A stretch of DNA of 64,000 nucleotides from Prorocentrum cordatum (GCA_963575745.1 CAUYUJ010003047.1:445553-509552); one strand, 5' to 3'. Shown: positions 43,321-55,299, counted from the first letter of the stretch. Notes: a model not told the origin generated them from the letters alone. Numbers and translations: made by a program.

Positions 43321-43899
43321 GGCGCCGGAAGGAGGCGGTTCAGCCCCACCCACCTGAATGTGCCAGTGGGGGGATGGAGGGACCAGCACGCCCACCTAGC
43401 CCCCCCCCCTGGACGATTGAAAAAAATTATGGACGCCTCTTCCCTTGATGTCCGCCCGACGTACTCGTGTAACTCCGTCCGCCCACTTCCTCCATCTCCA
43501 TCCTTTCCATCATGTCCACCCCCTCCCTCATCCTCGTCTCTTTCTCTCGGTCCTTTCATCATTCGCGCATGACACGGGAATGATGGGCATGGGGAGGGGT
43601 GGGGAGGGAGGGAAAAGGGGACGAGGAGGAGGCTGGAGGGAGGAAGGGCAAGGGAAGAGGAGGAGGAGGAGGAAAACCAGGAATTTAGAATGCAGGGGAC
43701 AAGTACAACGGATAATGGCCGAGGTGGGACACGACGCATCAAGCAAAGTAATTACGCGTCAGGCAGAAAAAGGAAACGGATAGCGGGGGAGGGGGGGATT
43801 GACGTGAAGGAAGGAGGCGCAACGGGGAGCGACAGCGCACAACGAGACGCGCTTGCCGATCACCTCGCCCCACACCGCGACAGCGAGGGGGCGAGGGGC

Positions 43900-46370
43900 A
43901 GCGCAGCAGGCGCTGAGTGCCTGACCCTCTGCAATGCTGGACTAGACCTCGCAGGTGACGCATCAGGATTCACGCGGGCATTGACGGCTCCAAACTCTCA
44001 CCAGGGTTGGAAGAGCGAGCGCAACCAGAGACGATGCTAAGGGCGCAGCGCAAGAGGAGGCGGGGGCGAACGACCAGAGAATACACTTTGCCCACCGCAC
44101 GTGGCTACACGACATAGAACACCGAAGCTCGTCCGCCCACTGGCGCAGGTGGGCCGCTGTGGGCCGTGGGCCCGCGAGAGCTTTGACCGCCGCCCACCTC
44201 GCCCCCGCCCCCGAATGCCTGGGGGCGGCCGCTGGCCATGCCACCTGCTCCACAAAACTCTTCCCCATGGAACCTGGAGCCCCCGGGAAGACGAACAACG
44301 CTGGCTCACCGGGATGCTCGTCCTCGATAGGACTGACGGGAGTGGCCGCAGGCTTGGGAGGAAACTCCATCCTCTTCGCAGGCTCACATCGCCTCCTCGG
44401 GCGCGCGCGCTTCCCCTCGCGCGGCCGCTCGGGTGCCCGGACGCGTTGGATGGCGCCCCCCCCCCCAGGCGCCTCTCCAGCGAAGTGCACTGACGAGAGC
44501 GCGACTCTGAAATCTTCGCGCCGAAAGGGTCAAAGATGTGCCGCGCGACCGGTCGTCGGCCCTTCCGCTGGCAGGGCGCTGGCGGGTCCTGCGCGAGGCC
44601 CCCTGCGCCGGCGCTGCCCCGCTCGGCGACCGAGACGAGCGCGGGCAGATGCCGCCGGGGCCGCCGGTGAGAAGGGCGCGCTGAGATCACTCCAGTTGCC
44701 GATCGCCACCAAGGCATTCTGATTGGCCATGGGCTGCGGCGGCGCGCGGGGGAGCTCGCGCGGGGCGCCTGGCGCTTCAGCGCCCGCGCAGACTAGCAAG
44801 GGAAATCGCCGCGCCGCGCGCAACAACCCTTCTCATGTCCTTGCCGCGACTGCGCCGCCATCTCCGAGCCAGCGCAGCTTTGCGCCGCGCCGCGAGCCCG
44901 CCTCGCCCACTTCGCGACGGGGGCGCCCCGCTGACGCCGAAGCCGCGCCCCAAGTGCTTGCAGAGAAGCGCGATCTTCATCCCTGTCCAGCTGTGCGCTG
45001 AGCTGCGCGGGGGCAACTTTGGCTCGGCCATCGCGTCGTCGTTCAGCGGCGCCCAGAGCGGGGCGCGATCCGGAAAGGGCAAGGAGGTTAGGGCCCAGGC
45101 GCTGCCATTGACGGGGCGGCCTCGCGCCGCCCCGGCCGCGACCTCGAAGGCGCCGCGCGTCGAATCATCCCGCCCCCGCCGCGGGGCGAGGTCACCGCGC
45201 GGCGCCCGATTCGGCGCTGGCGCGAGCGGGCACGGCCCGCATTTGCGGGGCACCCGCGTACCCTCGTTGCCGATTGCTCGACGGGGGGGCGCGCTTGATG
45301 TCGCGCGCGACGAGGTCAGGGTAGCTCGGTTCAGTCGGCGCCTGGCGCCCGATCGCTCGGGCGACGCGGCCGGGGCCGGCCGCTTGTCCAGGGCGGGGCG
45401 CCCTCGCGCGGAGCCTCACTGCGCCTGGGCAGACCCGCGCCGGGCGCGTGCGCGAGCGCTCTGCAAGCGCGGACCCCCCGCGGCTCGCGGTCAGCGCTCA
45501 GCAGCACGAGGGGCCCCCTCCAGGGCCGCAGGGGCTCGCCCTCCGTCGGCGAAGGCGCCGAGGTCAGCGGGCCATGGCTGAGTCCCCGGAGGGGCGCCGG
45601 CCCTGCCGTCGCCCCCTCCGGCGCGCGGCATGAGGCGGCCAATCGCGATCGGCGCGGCGGCCCGCGCGCAGCGGAGCGGCCCTCGAGGGCCCAGGCGCGG
45701 AAGGGCGCTGCCCAGGGGCGGACGGGCGCGCGCGCGCCCGCCAAGCCGCCGGGGGCAACCCTTTTCCCCCTCGCAAGAGTCCCCAGGCCGCGCAGTGGTC
45801 GTGAGGGCCTCTCTCCCCAAGATGCTCCTCGATCGCTCCATCGCCTCCGCTGGCGCGAGGGGCCCCGAACCGCGCGGGCCGCTTCCACCGTGCCCCGCTG
45901 CGTCGAGAGCCCGATAGCCAGCCGTCGGCCGTCGCGCGGGCGGCCTCGGACAACGCCCCATCGGCGTTAGCGCCGCAAGCTCGGGGCGCGCGCCGTCTGA
46001 CTCTCGCCCAGCGCGCGGCGACGCAGAACCCGGCGAGCCAGGAGCTTGCGTCGCGCAGGACTGGGGTGCCGGGCGCACTGCGGCAGAGCAGGGCGCAGGC
46101 GGGGGAGGGGGGGGGAGCGTTACGTTCTGGGGGGAGAGGTGGGGGTACACGAGGAGCGCCATGGCCCAGAGGAGAAACAAAAACACTCCACTGGGCACGC
46201 AGGGCTGCGGCGCCGAGGCAGCAGCGTGCGCCGCGGCCGCCACGATCACCAGCAGCACCCTGGGCGATCATCCCGCAGCTGTGCCGCCGCACGCAAGGCC
46301 CGCCACAGCCAACGCCGCTGGCGGCAAGCCGTGGATCCGAGCGAGGGGCGGATCGCTATACGTGCAGGTA
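43900..46370. other. GC-rich island in a dynein intron; no gene recognised
   Basis: About 2.4 kb free of simple repeats and very G/C-rich. Minus-strand frames read MLLVIVAAAAHAAA at 46258 and SIEDEHPGEPALFVFPGAPG-like text near 44320, but no family could be named and frames are interrupted. It could be a degraded inserted gene or element. The palindrome GGGCGCGCGCGCGCCC is at 45722-45737. Confidence 0.35.
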
Positions 46371-46374
46371 GTGC

Positions 46375-46514
46375 GGGATGACGATTAATAAAAAATTGGA
46401 GAGAACGATTAAACAAATAGTTGTCTGCTATTTCGGCGCAACTTTCTGATTGGTGGAGAACGGTTAAAAAATAGTTTTCCAGCACGCGGCCGGTTTTTTT
46501 CTAATCGTCATCCC
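46375..46514. mobile_element. MITE-like element (family F)
   Basis: Terminal inverted repeats GGGATGACGATTA and TAATCGTCATCCC at 140 bp distance. The A/T-rich interior has two AGAACGRTTAAA words. No coding. A loose relative of the terminus (TTAACCGTCATCC) follows at 46552-46564. Confidence 0.6.
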
Positions 46515-46879
46515 GGGCGCCGCCGCGTGAACACGACCCCCGGTCATTTATTAACCGTCATCCTCCATTACAAATTGGGGTCAGAGACTCGGGCTGACCT
46601 GCACATCGTTCGCGAACATGTGCTCCCGAACCATTTGCGAACCGCTCGTTCTGAACATCCCCGTGTCCCCTCGACCGGGAGCCCGTGGACGAGGTCCCTG
46701 GGGGCCGTGGGGTTCGCGAACGAATTGTTCCGAACCGGTGATGAACCGTTTGCGAGCACTCGAACACGAACATGTGTGTTTGTGTTGCCTTTTCGGATGC
46801 ATTCTGGGGCACGCCTAGGTCAGAACCGCCGAGACAACCGAGCCAGGTCCTGGCCGAAGGGCTCGAGCCAGGACGGCGA

Positions 46880-46957
46880 CGGACGGGGGAGGAGGAGGAG
46901 GAGGAGGAGGAGGAGGAGGAGGAGGAGGAGGAGGAGGAGGAGGAGGAGGAGGAGGGG
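46880..46957. repeat. GGA microsatellite
   Basis: Uninterrupted GGA tract, continued by GA-rich sequence to 47150. Confidence 0.95.
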
Positions 46958-47230
46958 CAGGACAAGGGAGTGGAGGGAGGGATGAGGACGGAGGAGCAGG
47001 TGAAGGTGGAGGAAGCGAAACGCAGGGATGAGGATGATGAGGAGGCGCAAGAAGAGGACGATGACGAGGACGAGGCGGGAAAGAAGGGAGCTGAATGAGA
47101 AGACCGAGGAGGAGGAAGACGAGGACGAGGAGGACGAGGGGGGAAATTAATGCCGATGAGGAGGACAGGAGGAGGAAGACGAGAAGGAGGGCAAACGAGG
47201 GGGCGAGAGGGTAGCGATAAACCCCATATC

Positions 47231-48170
47231 CTCGACTGCGTACAGGTTGGGGACATCCCCGCTGTTCAGAATGTTGTTGATGGCCTCCACGAAGTCCTCC
47301 TTCACGATCTGGGTGTCACAGAACAGGAAGTTCTGAACCTTGTCATCGACACCGCACTTCATCAAGCATCTCTTCACGTCATCCTTGAACTCGTTCATGC
47401 CATAACCTTTCGCGACCTCTATCTGAAAGCACTCGTTCTCGCATATGTGCGAGGAGAGCCTTGTCAAGCTCTGGCGACCGCTACCACCGACACCGAGCAG
47501 CAGGACGTTACCGGACGGCTGGGTGAGCACACGCGCAACACGTGAGACATGCTCACACGCATCCAGGAACATTACTAGAGGCATTGTAATGCTGTTGACC
47601 TGGTTGTAATCTTCCAGCGACTCCTCGATCGTCTCTTTCAGAGCGCTCACGTCAGACACTTCCTCGTATACCCTACTATCCGCGTCAGTTCCGGACATGA
47701 AAGAGGCGAACACCAACCTCTCGTTTACAAATATACTCGCTGGCTCCATCTGGAATTTTTCAGTGAGGTTGCTGTCCAACTGCTTCTTCATCCACGATAA
47801 GTCCTGCCTGTCGGTAAGCCTGTCACCGAAGACCCGTTGAATTTCGTGGCACCAGCATCGGACCACAATTTGCGGGTCATTCGACTTTTTAGCGCTAAGC
47901 GTGCACAAGCCCAGGAAGACTCTCCAAATGTCGCGCAGGTTGAACAGGTAGTGGCATTTCGCTGGCGTCGGCAGCAACTCTGAGAGGGCATCCTTGAAGA
48001 TGCTCACCGTGCCCGAGATCAAAGTTGGGATCAAGTTTTGGACCGACTCGCTGAAGTTCTGGAAGAAGTATGAAGAGATCGTCTGGAATATCTGCGTGAT
48101 CGACTCGTCCTGGAACTCGTCATAAGCCAACAAGCTGTAATGCCTCTTGAGGCGCTCCGTGATGAACGTC
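47231..48170 (-). CDS. Dynein heavy chain exon: end of AAA3 and AAA4 ATPase site
   Basis: 940 bp, the longest exon. Begins TFITERLKRHYS, then DESITQIFQTI (family TPR-x-x-RH-x and DES-x-x-x-IF). The AAA4 P-loop is GVGGSGRQSLTRLSSH; then IEVAKGYG, FLFCDTQIVKEDFVEAIN (Walker B region) and GDVPNLYAVE. Acceptor CCGAAG|GACG and donor GTCGAG|GATATG are both in a GA context. Fits a single-headed inner-arm-type axonemal dynein; the exact DNAH class was not determined. Confidence 0.96.
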
Positions 48171-49141
48171 CTTCGGGAATTGGAACCTGCGTTTCATAGA
48201 TACGCGGCCCGCAAGAAAATATTGCATGACTGTGGAGGAACCAGGATGTCATACAATTGACAATAGCAGGGACTCAAACGTATTCCTCAAGTGATGACTT
48301 CCTGTTTTCCCTTGTCGGCGTCCTAAAAGTGGCAGTGACGTTGGTTTGTCCTTGCGAGCTCTCGTGTACCCATTCTTCCACTTGCCTACCATCATGTTTT
48401 AGAACAGGCCATGTCAAATCGACAAGGAAAGCGCCTTAGAACGGTGCACGTCGTTTCACACTTCACCAAATATTTCAATCGCGTGCGTCACATATATTGT
48501 CAAAAACCATCAACGCCAGGACACATCGCAAACGTGCCATTTATCACAGCGCAATAGTTCGGAAAAGGCAAGAAAGAGAAGGCTAAGGAACACGCAATCC
48601 AACGCATTGCTCCAACGCTGCCGAGCACACGCAGCCGCCCAAAACCTGCCAGGCCTCATGCAAACATCCTGGGCCCAGGCAACAAAAGCAAATGCATGTG
48701 TCACAGAACCGGTGCAGGAAAGGTAGCAGAGAGAAGGAAGAGGGAGGAGGAGTAGGAGCAACGCGAGATACATCAAATGACAAGTAAACGCATTCGCATG
48801 GGAAACGCATCGCCCCCGAATCTGTAATAGAGAAAAATGTATGCGCAAACCAAACGCAATGCCCCTGCACACTTTGCCTTCGCAGCACAACGAACGGCAA
48901 AATCATGACTCCAGGTGCGGCGTTCCATAGATCAGTCGCCGTGGCTAGAACCAGAGCCGCAACATATGGTGCGTGTGCGCGTGTCTCGGTAGTTTCTGCG
49001 CGTCACGACCTCAGTTTGAAAAGCGACGAAGAATTGTATGATGTGGTGGAAGACGGGGGTGAGGATGGGGCGACCTCCGACGGGACGACTGCTTGAATTA
49101 GGAGGCAGTGGGTAAAACAGCAAGGGTGCAGCGTGGAGGTC
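48171..49141 (-). other. Dynein intron with GA donor, no repeats recognised
   Basis: 971 bp. AGGAC occurs at both ends (CAG|GACCTC and AAG|GACGTT), so the intron reads GA...AG; sliding the junction along the repeat does not create a GT. The interior is unique-looking and comparatively A/T-richer than other introns. Confidence 0.8.
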
Positions 49142-49596
49142 CTGCCGCCCCCCGGTGGCCCCATGCCGGACACCATGATGAAGTCTGTGATCTCGAACTT
49201 CTTCAGCTCCTTCCGGTTGTACCACCCCTTGTGGTCGTGCCACTGCCTCAGCAGCTCGATGGGCGGCTGGGCCCCGTAGTACTCCTTCTGCGGCATGTTC
49301 AGGTCGTCCACGAAGAGCACCATCTTCTTCCCCGCGGGCGGCCCAAACACGTCCCTGCGGCGCTTCTCCAGCTTGGAGTCGATGAGGTCCTGGAACTGGT
49401 TCACGTGCGTCTGGGCGGAGAAGTTCACGAAGATCGCCTGGAAGTTCTCCGGGGCCTGCTTCTGAAGCCACAGGGTGATGTTCACGCTCTTCCCCGTGCC
49501 CGTGGGGCCCGGGCAGAGCACGTGCTTGTCATTGCGGACCAGCAGCTGGAATGCATACACCAGCCGAACGGAGTCGATCGAGGGGACAACAATCTC
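49142..49596 (-). CDS. Dynein heavy chain exon: AAA3 ATPase site (first exon seen)
   Basis: 455 bp. EIVVPSIDSVRLVYAF, then the P-loop CPGPTGTGKSVNI, NFSAQT, and Walker B KMVLFVDDLNMPQKEYYGAQ, PPIELLRQW, ending MVSGMGPPGGGR. GPTGTGKS and FVDDLNMP are AAA3 signatures of axonemal dyneins. The acceptor GCCTCCGAG at 49597 is in phase 0. The preceding exons (AAA1, AAA2, linker, tail) were not recognised in the rest of the window. Confidence 0.96.
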
Positions 49597-49933
49597 CTCG
49601 GAGGCAGGGCCGAGAGAGAGGCAGAACCGTTCTGGGAAAAGCATGCATCGATCCACCGTCCGGAGCACCGACGTCCCAGGACGCCAAGGAGAAATTGGCA
49701 CTGAGATTCCCCGAGCAGTGCCTGCACTATGGGGTCCGACTTCTTTTCTACAGTGCGGGAGCGGCCGCAAGAAACCATCGCAAGAAACCAAACCCTGAGA
49801 ACCCGTGCGAAGGGTGCACACGAGGGGCAACCTGGAGCACCCTGAACGTAGCAGCTCCTTCAACGGCTGCGGGAAGTCAGGGATACCCTGACGAGAAGCA
49901 GATGGCTTCTTGATGCGCGCCCCCACAGTAATT

Positions 49934-50094
49934 GAAGGGGCCCAAGGACACACAAATAAATACACACAAATAACATGATTCCCCATATTCTCTCATATTT
50001 TCTGGGCTTTTGTCTCCCCCCCACACTTCCCATATTTCCCATTATTTTCTGGGGAATCGACGATTCATTGTGACTGTGTGTTTTTTTCCCCTCC
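49934..50094. mobile_element. Family B element, copy 1
   Basis: GAAGGGGCCC, GGACACACAAATAAATACAC ... CCCATATT words ... GGGGAATCGACGATTC and TGTGTGTTTTTTTCCCCT. The ends are loosely inverted (AGGGG..ACACACA against TGTGTGT..CCCCT). A/T-rich in a GC-rich setting. Copy 2 is at 55763-55922. Confidence 0.75.
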
Positions 50095-50610
50095 TGCCGT
50101 ATGGTGGCACTGCCTCGCTTGGCCGACATCTGGTCTGTCGATACAGAACAGGTCACGACATCTCCTGGCGTGCAGGACCTAATTCACCCGCACGTTTGCA
50201 TCTGCTACCCTGGCCGTTTGCAGTCAGCTCAGCCAGCTCAGCCTCAGCCAGCTGCCCCACCGGCGGTAGGTTCTGACTTCGGGCTCGGCCGCTGTGCTTC
50301 TCGGCTTGCGCGTTGCCAATTAGAGCGGCCCGTGGCCCGGACCTTTCGACTCGGCGCCTGCGCGTCCGTTCGCGCCCGCGAGAAGAAATGTTGTTCCCCC
50401 TCCTGAATAATGCCCGCCCGTCGGCCTGGCGGCTGCATCGTGGCCGTCGCCGCCCCGTCGCCGCCCTGCCGTGGGCCCGCCCGTCACTCTGGCGGCTCTG
50501 TGCTGTGGCCGTCGGCGCCCCCTCGCCGCCTATCGTCTCCGCCCGTCGGCCCGGCCGGTCTGCCGGTCTCGCGGCCACGTTGTCGCTGTCGCCGGCCCCT
50601 CGTCCCCTCA

Positions 50611-50616
50611 TCATCG

Positions 50617-50663
<47 letters not shown>

Positions 50664-50682
50664 GTCATCATCATCATCATCG

Positions 50683-50713
<31 letters not shown>

Positions 50714-50785
50714 CATCCTCATCCTCATCCTCATCCTCATCCTCATCCTCATCCTCATCCTCATCCTCATCCTCATCCTCATTAT
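50611..50785. repeat. ATC to CTCATC microsatellite
   Basis: CAT/ATC units to about 50708, then a hexanucleotide CTCATC run, about 12 units. Confidence 0.95.
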
Positions 50786-50792
50786 GATCCTC

Positions 50793-51005
50793 CTTCTCTA
50801 AAGAGCTGATCGGATCTACCCCTCCAGGGATTTCACCTCCCCCTTTTGCGCATTGCAATGTACATGCGACTCTGCTCAATCGTCCATCCGAAATCCGCCC
50901 TTCTCTGAAGAAATGATAGGAGCTACCCCTCCCGGGATTTCACCGCCCCCTCTTGCGCATTGCAATGTACATGCGATTCTGCTCAATCGTCCATCCGAAA
51001 CCTGA
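50793..51005. repeat. 107-bp tandem duplication
   Basis: CTTCTCT with TGCGCATTGCAATGTACATG and TGCTCAATCGTCCATCCG occurs twice, at a 107-bp interval, with about 10 mismatches. Confidence 0.85.
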
Positions 51006-51264
51006 TCGGACAAGAACGGGAAGCACCGCTGTAGTCTAATGGGCGTATTGGGCGAAGAAAAAAAGGAAGGCGAGGACAACGAGGAGTCGATGACGAGGAC
51101 GGCGAACGTGAGGATAGCGAGGAGGAGCATGAGGACAACAAGGAAGAAGAGAAGCACAAGGACGAGGACGAAGAGAACGAGGCCGAGTACGAGGAGGAAT
51201 GAGGAGGGCGATGATGACGACGGCGACGACGACGACAGAGGACAGTACGAGGCAATTGGAGAAA

Positions 51265-51720
51265 GGGGCCTGTTGGGGGCTTCTTGGGGGCCCCTTGGGT
51301 CCTCTTATGGGCTTCTGGGGTCTTCTTGGGCTGTCTGGGCGCGTCGTGGGGTTCTGTGGGAGCTTCCTTAGGCCGTCTCGGCGCTGGAGGCCTCCTGGGG
51401 CGCTCCCGGGAGTCTCTTGGGGCCTTCTTGGCCCTTCTCGGGCCGTCTTGGGGTTCTGGTGAGCTATCTGGGTGGCTCCTAGAGCGCTCTTGGGGGTCTC
51501 GTGGGGTCTTCTTGGGGCGCCCCTGGGGGCTCCTGGGGCTCTCCAGGGTGTCTTTTGGGCCTCCCGTGGGCCGTTGGAAAGCCCTCCAAGAGCGATTCGA
51601 ACACGACGTCGATGCGGAGTCCCCTCTTGGGCCGATTTTTGGTGGATGTCTCGAGCGGCACGGCCATTTTTCAAAAAAAAAAAAAAAAAAAAAAAAAAAC
51701 GAGCTCGAAGAGCCCGCTTG
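51265..51720. repeat. GGGCCTCTTGG-type repeat ending in a conserved tail and poly-A
   Basis: Degenerate CTTGGGG words (51265-51560), then the tail GGAGTCCCCTC, GATTTTTGGTGGATGTCTCG, GCACGGCCATTTTT, followed by about 30 A (51670-51700). The tail recurs without poly-A near 52640-52700, 56805-56850 and 57310-57375, and partly at 54505-54535. Confidence 0.75.
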
Positions 51721-52084
51721 ATCTCGATGCGTGCTGTCGCAAGGCCTCTGGGAAACGTCAGGAGCCCAGCATCGCCGCATGGGGCACGACCGCGCAGAGT
51801 CCGCCAGCCAACGGTGCACGCCAGAGGCGCTGCCCGTCATCCGCCAGCCAGTTTCTCGAGGCGATCCGTAGCCGCTTTGTCCAACGCGCTTGTCAGAGAA
51901 CGTTTGCTGGAGAACGTCAAAACAAGTCAGAGTAGTACCACAGCAGACCAACACGCGCGCTATCGGGTCATTGTGCTGGTCCCCCGCTCAACTTCGAGGT
52001 AGAACTCTGCCGTGCTGGTCTGCCTCGCTGGTCTGTCGAGGTAGTCTGCCGTCCTGTGCATATGACGGACCTCGTGAGCTGTGA

Positions 52085-52640
52085 ATGGTTCTTTGGGGCC
52101 CGCGTGGGGGCCTGATTGGGGCTCGTGGGGAGCATTTTGGGAGCCTCTTGGAGGCTTCTGTGACCCTCTTGGACTGTCCAGGCGTCTCTCGAGGGTCTGT
52201 GGGGGTCTCTTGGGCTGTCTTGGCGTTATCTTGGACTGTCGTGGGGCTCTGGGGGCCTGATTGGGGCCGTGGGGAGCATTTTGGGAGCCTCTTGGAGGCT
52301 TCTGTGACCCTCTTGGACTGTCCAGGCGTCTCTCGAGGGTCTGTGGGGGTCTCTTGGGTTGTCTTGGCGTTATCTTGGACTGTCGTGGGGCTCTGGGGGC
52401 CTGATTGGGGCCCGTGGGGAGCATTTTGGGAGCCTCTTGGAGGCTTCTGTGACCCTCTTGGACTGTCCAGGCGTCTCTCGAGGGTCTGTGGGGGCTCTCT
52501 TGGGCTGTCTTGGCGTTATCTTGGAGCGTCTTGGGGCTCTCTTGGCCAGTCCTGGGGCCTCTTCGCGTGCTCGGGGGGGCCTCTGGGCGCCTCTTGGGGG
52601 CCTGATTGGGCGCCTCTTGGGAGCGACTCCAAGATAATGC
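52085..52640. repeat. 145-bp tandem repeat, three copies
   Basis: GGCCTGATTGGGGC recurs at about 52107, 52254 and 52398; each unit has GAGCATTTTGGGAGCC and TCCAGGCGTCTCTCGAGGG. Copies are nearly identical, so expansion is recent. Confidence 0.9.
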
Positions 52641-52707
52641 CGGTTCGGAGTCCCCTCCGGAGCCGATTTTTCGAGGATGTCTCGAGCGAAACGGCCATTT
52701 TTCCGGA

Positions 52708-53378
52708 ACCTGACCGGACAAGAACGGGAAGCGTCGCTTTTGCCCACTAGGTGTGCGAAATGTGCTCTGTTGTGTTGGTCTGCCCCGCAGGTCTGTCGTG
52801 GCGTGCGTGCGTTTGCGCTTGCGCGTGCGCGTGCGTGGAGTATGTGCATGTGCGTCCGTGCGAGGTGGTCCGCAGCAATGCTCTTTTATGCCGTGCTGGT
52901 CTACCGTGCTCCTGCGGTCAGCGTGAACGTATGTTGCCTGTGCGTGTGTGTGTGTGTGAGAGAGAGCGAAAGTGAGCGTGTGCGTGTGTGTGCGTGTGCC
53001 TGTGGGCGTGTGCCTGTGTGTGCGGCTGTGTGCAGCTCTGTGCATGTGTGCGAGCGTGTGTGCAGGGTGTGTGCTGGGCGGGCGAGACGGGGCGGGGCGC
53101 GACATGGCCGTTCGAATCGTAGCGGCGTGGTCGTTTGATCCGGGCGTGGCGGGCTGAACCGAGGTGTGGCCGTTTGAACCGAGCCTCGCCACACGTCGCG
53201 GCCGTTTGAACCAGGGCGCGAGGCATGATTGTTCGAATTGTAATGGCCTGGCGATCGACGGCCTTGAACCGAGACGAGGCGTGAACGCATCTTGCCGCCT
53301 CTGTGTGCTCTCGACGGGAGACCACACAGAGGCAAGGTAACAGGAGCACAGGAGCACAGCAGGCCGCAGCAGCACGGC
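52708..53378. repeat. 671-bp duplication, copy 1
   Basis: Identical in length to 54557-55227 with only a couple of visible substitutions (for example GTGCGAAATG against GTGTGAAATG, and TGTAATGGCC against TGTAGTGGCC). Contains a GT tract and TTTGAACC-type words. Offset 1,849 bp. Confidence 0.95.
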
Positions 53379-53440
53379 GGCCTGGAGGGCCCTGGGGTGT
53401 AGCCCAAGATGGCCTGCCCCTGTTTTTAATTGTTGTTTTT

Positions 53441-53776
53441 TCTCTCTCCCTCTCTATCTCTCTATGTCTCTCTCTTTCTCTGGCTTTAAGCCCCGAAAGC
53501 TTCAGCTTCAGCACGGCAGACCAGAACAGCAGACCCGCACGGCAGACCAGCACAACACACCGACACGGCAGACGAGCACGGCAGTCCGGCACGGCAGACC
53601 AGCACGGCAGACCAGCACGGCAGCCCATAGGAACATAGCAGACCAGATCATGTCATTGACGCTGCTGTTGTTGGTGATGATCATGTTGCTGCTGATGGTG
53701 ATGGTGATGCGTACGATGATGATAATGATGATGATGAGGAGGAGGAGGATGATGATGATGAGTATGAGTATGAGTA

Positions 53777-53819
<43 letters not shown>

Positions 53820-54479
53820 GGATGATGATGATGATGGACTTCTCGGGGTGTGCTTGGGAGATGTTGGGGTCCTCTGGAGAGCCTTTGGACTAGCAGTTTA
53901 AATCTGCGTAGCCGTTGTAACCCGACTCTCGTTTTCTTCATCGGTCTGACCGGTTTATCAGCTTACACGGCACAGCGCAGCAACACGACAGACGGCAGCA
54001 GCACGGCAGACCAGGAAGGCAGACCACAGGAGCACGGCAGACCAGAACGGCAGACCAGAACGGCAGACCGCAGGAGCACGGCAGAGCAGCACAGCTGACC
54101 ACAGGAGAACGGCAGACCAGCACAGCGTTGTTGCAGCAGACGGTGCTGATACACTCTTAATTTATTGAACACGTCCCCAGCGAAATCGTCATGGTCGGCC
54201 GTATTGAGGGCACTCTGCGGGTCATCTTTGGGCCGATTTTGTTTTTGGGGGGCCGTACTGATGCCCTCAAAAACGATTCCAAGACGACGTTAGACTCATT
54301 GTTTGTTTGATGATTGTTCGGCCGTCTTGAGGGCACTCTTAGGGCATAGTCTGCCGTGCTCCTCGTCTTGGTCTGCCGTGCTCCTCGTCTTGGTCATCCT
54401 TTCCGTCGTCTTGAGGGCGCTCTTGGTGCCTGGTCTGCCGTGCTCCTCGTCTTGGTCTGCCGTGCTCCTCTCGGTTTCA
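53441..54479. repeat. Roughly 1-kb duplication, copy 1
   Basis: Matches 57739-58797. The size difference of 20 bp lies in the GAT tract (53720-53835 against 58010-58155). Includes many AGCACGGCAGACC words. Its last roughly 195 bp (from AGACGACGTTAGACTC at 54282) occurs a third time at 56579-56773. Confidence 0.95.
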
Positions 54480-54556
54480 AGATGATGTTGCGAACATCTT
54501 ACTTTTGTGAGGATGTCTCGAGCGAAATGCTCATTTCTGAAATCCGCCAACGAAAA

Positions 54557-55227
54557 ACCTGACCGGACAAGAACGGGAAGCGTCGCTTTTGCCCACTAGG
54601 TGTGTGAAATGTGCTCTGTTGTGTTGGTCTGCCCCGCAGGTCTGTCGTGGCGTGCGTGCGTTTGCGCTTGCGCGTGCGCGTGCGTGGAGTATGTGCATGT
54701 GCGTCCGTGCGAGGTGGTCCGCAGCAATGCTCTTTTATGCCGTGCTGGTCTACCGTGCTCCTGCGGTCAGCGTGAACGTATGTTGCCTGTGCGTGTGTGT
54801 GTGTGTGAGAGAGAGCGAAAGTGAGCGTGTGCGTGTGTGTGCGTGTGCCTGTGGGCGTGTGCCTGTGTGTGCGGCTGTGTGCAGCTCTGTGCATGTGTGC
54901 GAGCGTGTGTGCAGGGTGTGTGCTGGGCGGGCGAGACGGGGCGGGGCGCGACATGGCCGTTCGAATCGTAGCGGCGTGGTCGTTTGATCCGGGCGTGGCG
55001 GGCTGAACCGAGGTGTGGCCGTTTGAACCGAGCCTCGCCACACGTCGCGGCCGTTTGAACCAGGGCGCGAGGCATGATTGTTCGAATTGTAGTGGCCTGG
55101 CGATCGACGGCCTTGAACCGAGACGAGGCGTGAACGCATCTTGCCGCCTCTGTGTGCTCTCGACGGGAGACCACACAGAGGCAAGGTAACAGGAGCACAG
55201 GAGCACAGCAGGCCGCAGCAGCACGGC
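54557..55227. repeat. 671-bp duplication, copy 2
   Basis: See 52708-53378; same orientation. Confidence 0.95.
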
Positions 55228-55299
55228 AGACCAGCACGGGCAGACGACAGGAGCACAGCAGACCACAGCAGCACGGCAGACCAGCACGGCAGACCAGCA

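Noticed and set aside
48257-49100. Possible extra exon in the unique-looking intron 48171-49141
   Set aside because: GPPGGGR and TFITERLKRHYS join in phase and match the family without a gap, so no exon is missing there.
52720-53150. Cys/Val/Arg-rich open frames, also at 54590-54990
   Set aside because: They come from GT-rich sequence, appear in both copies of a duplication and have no recognisable domain.
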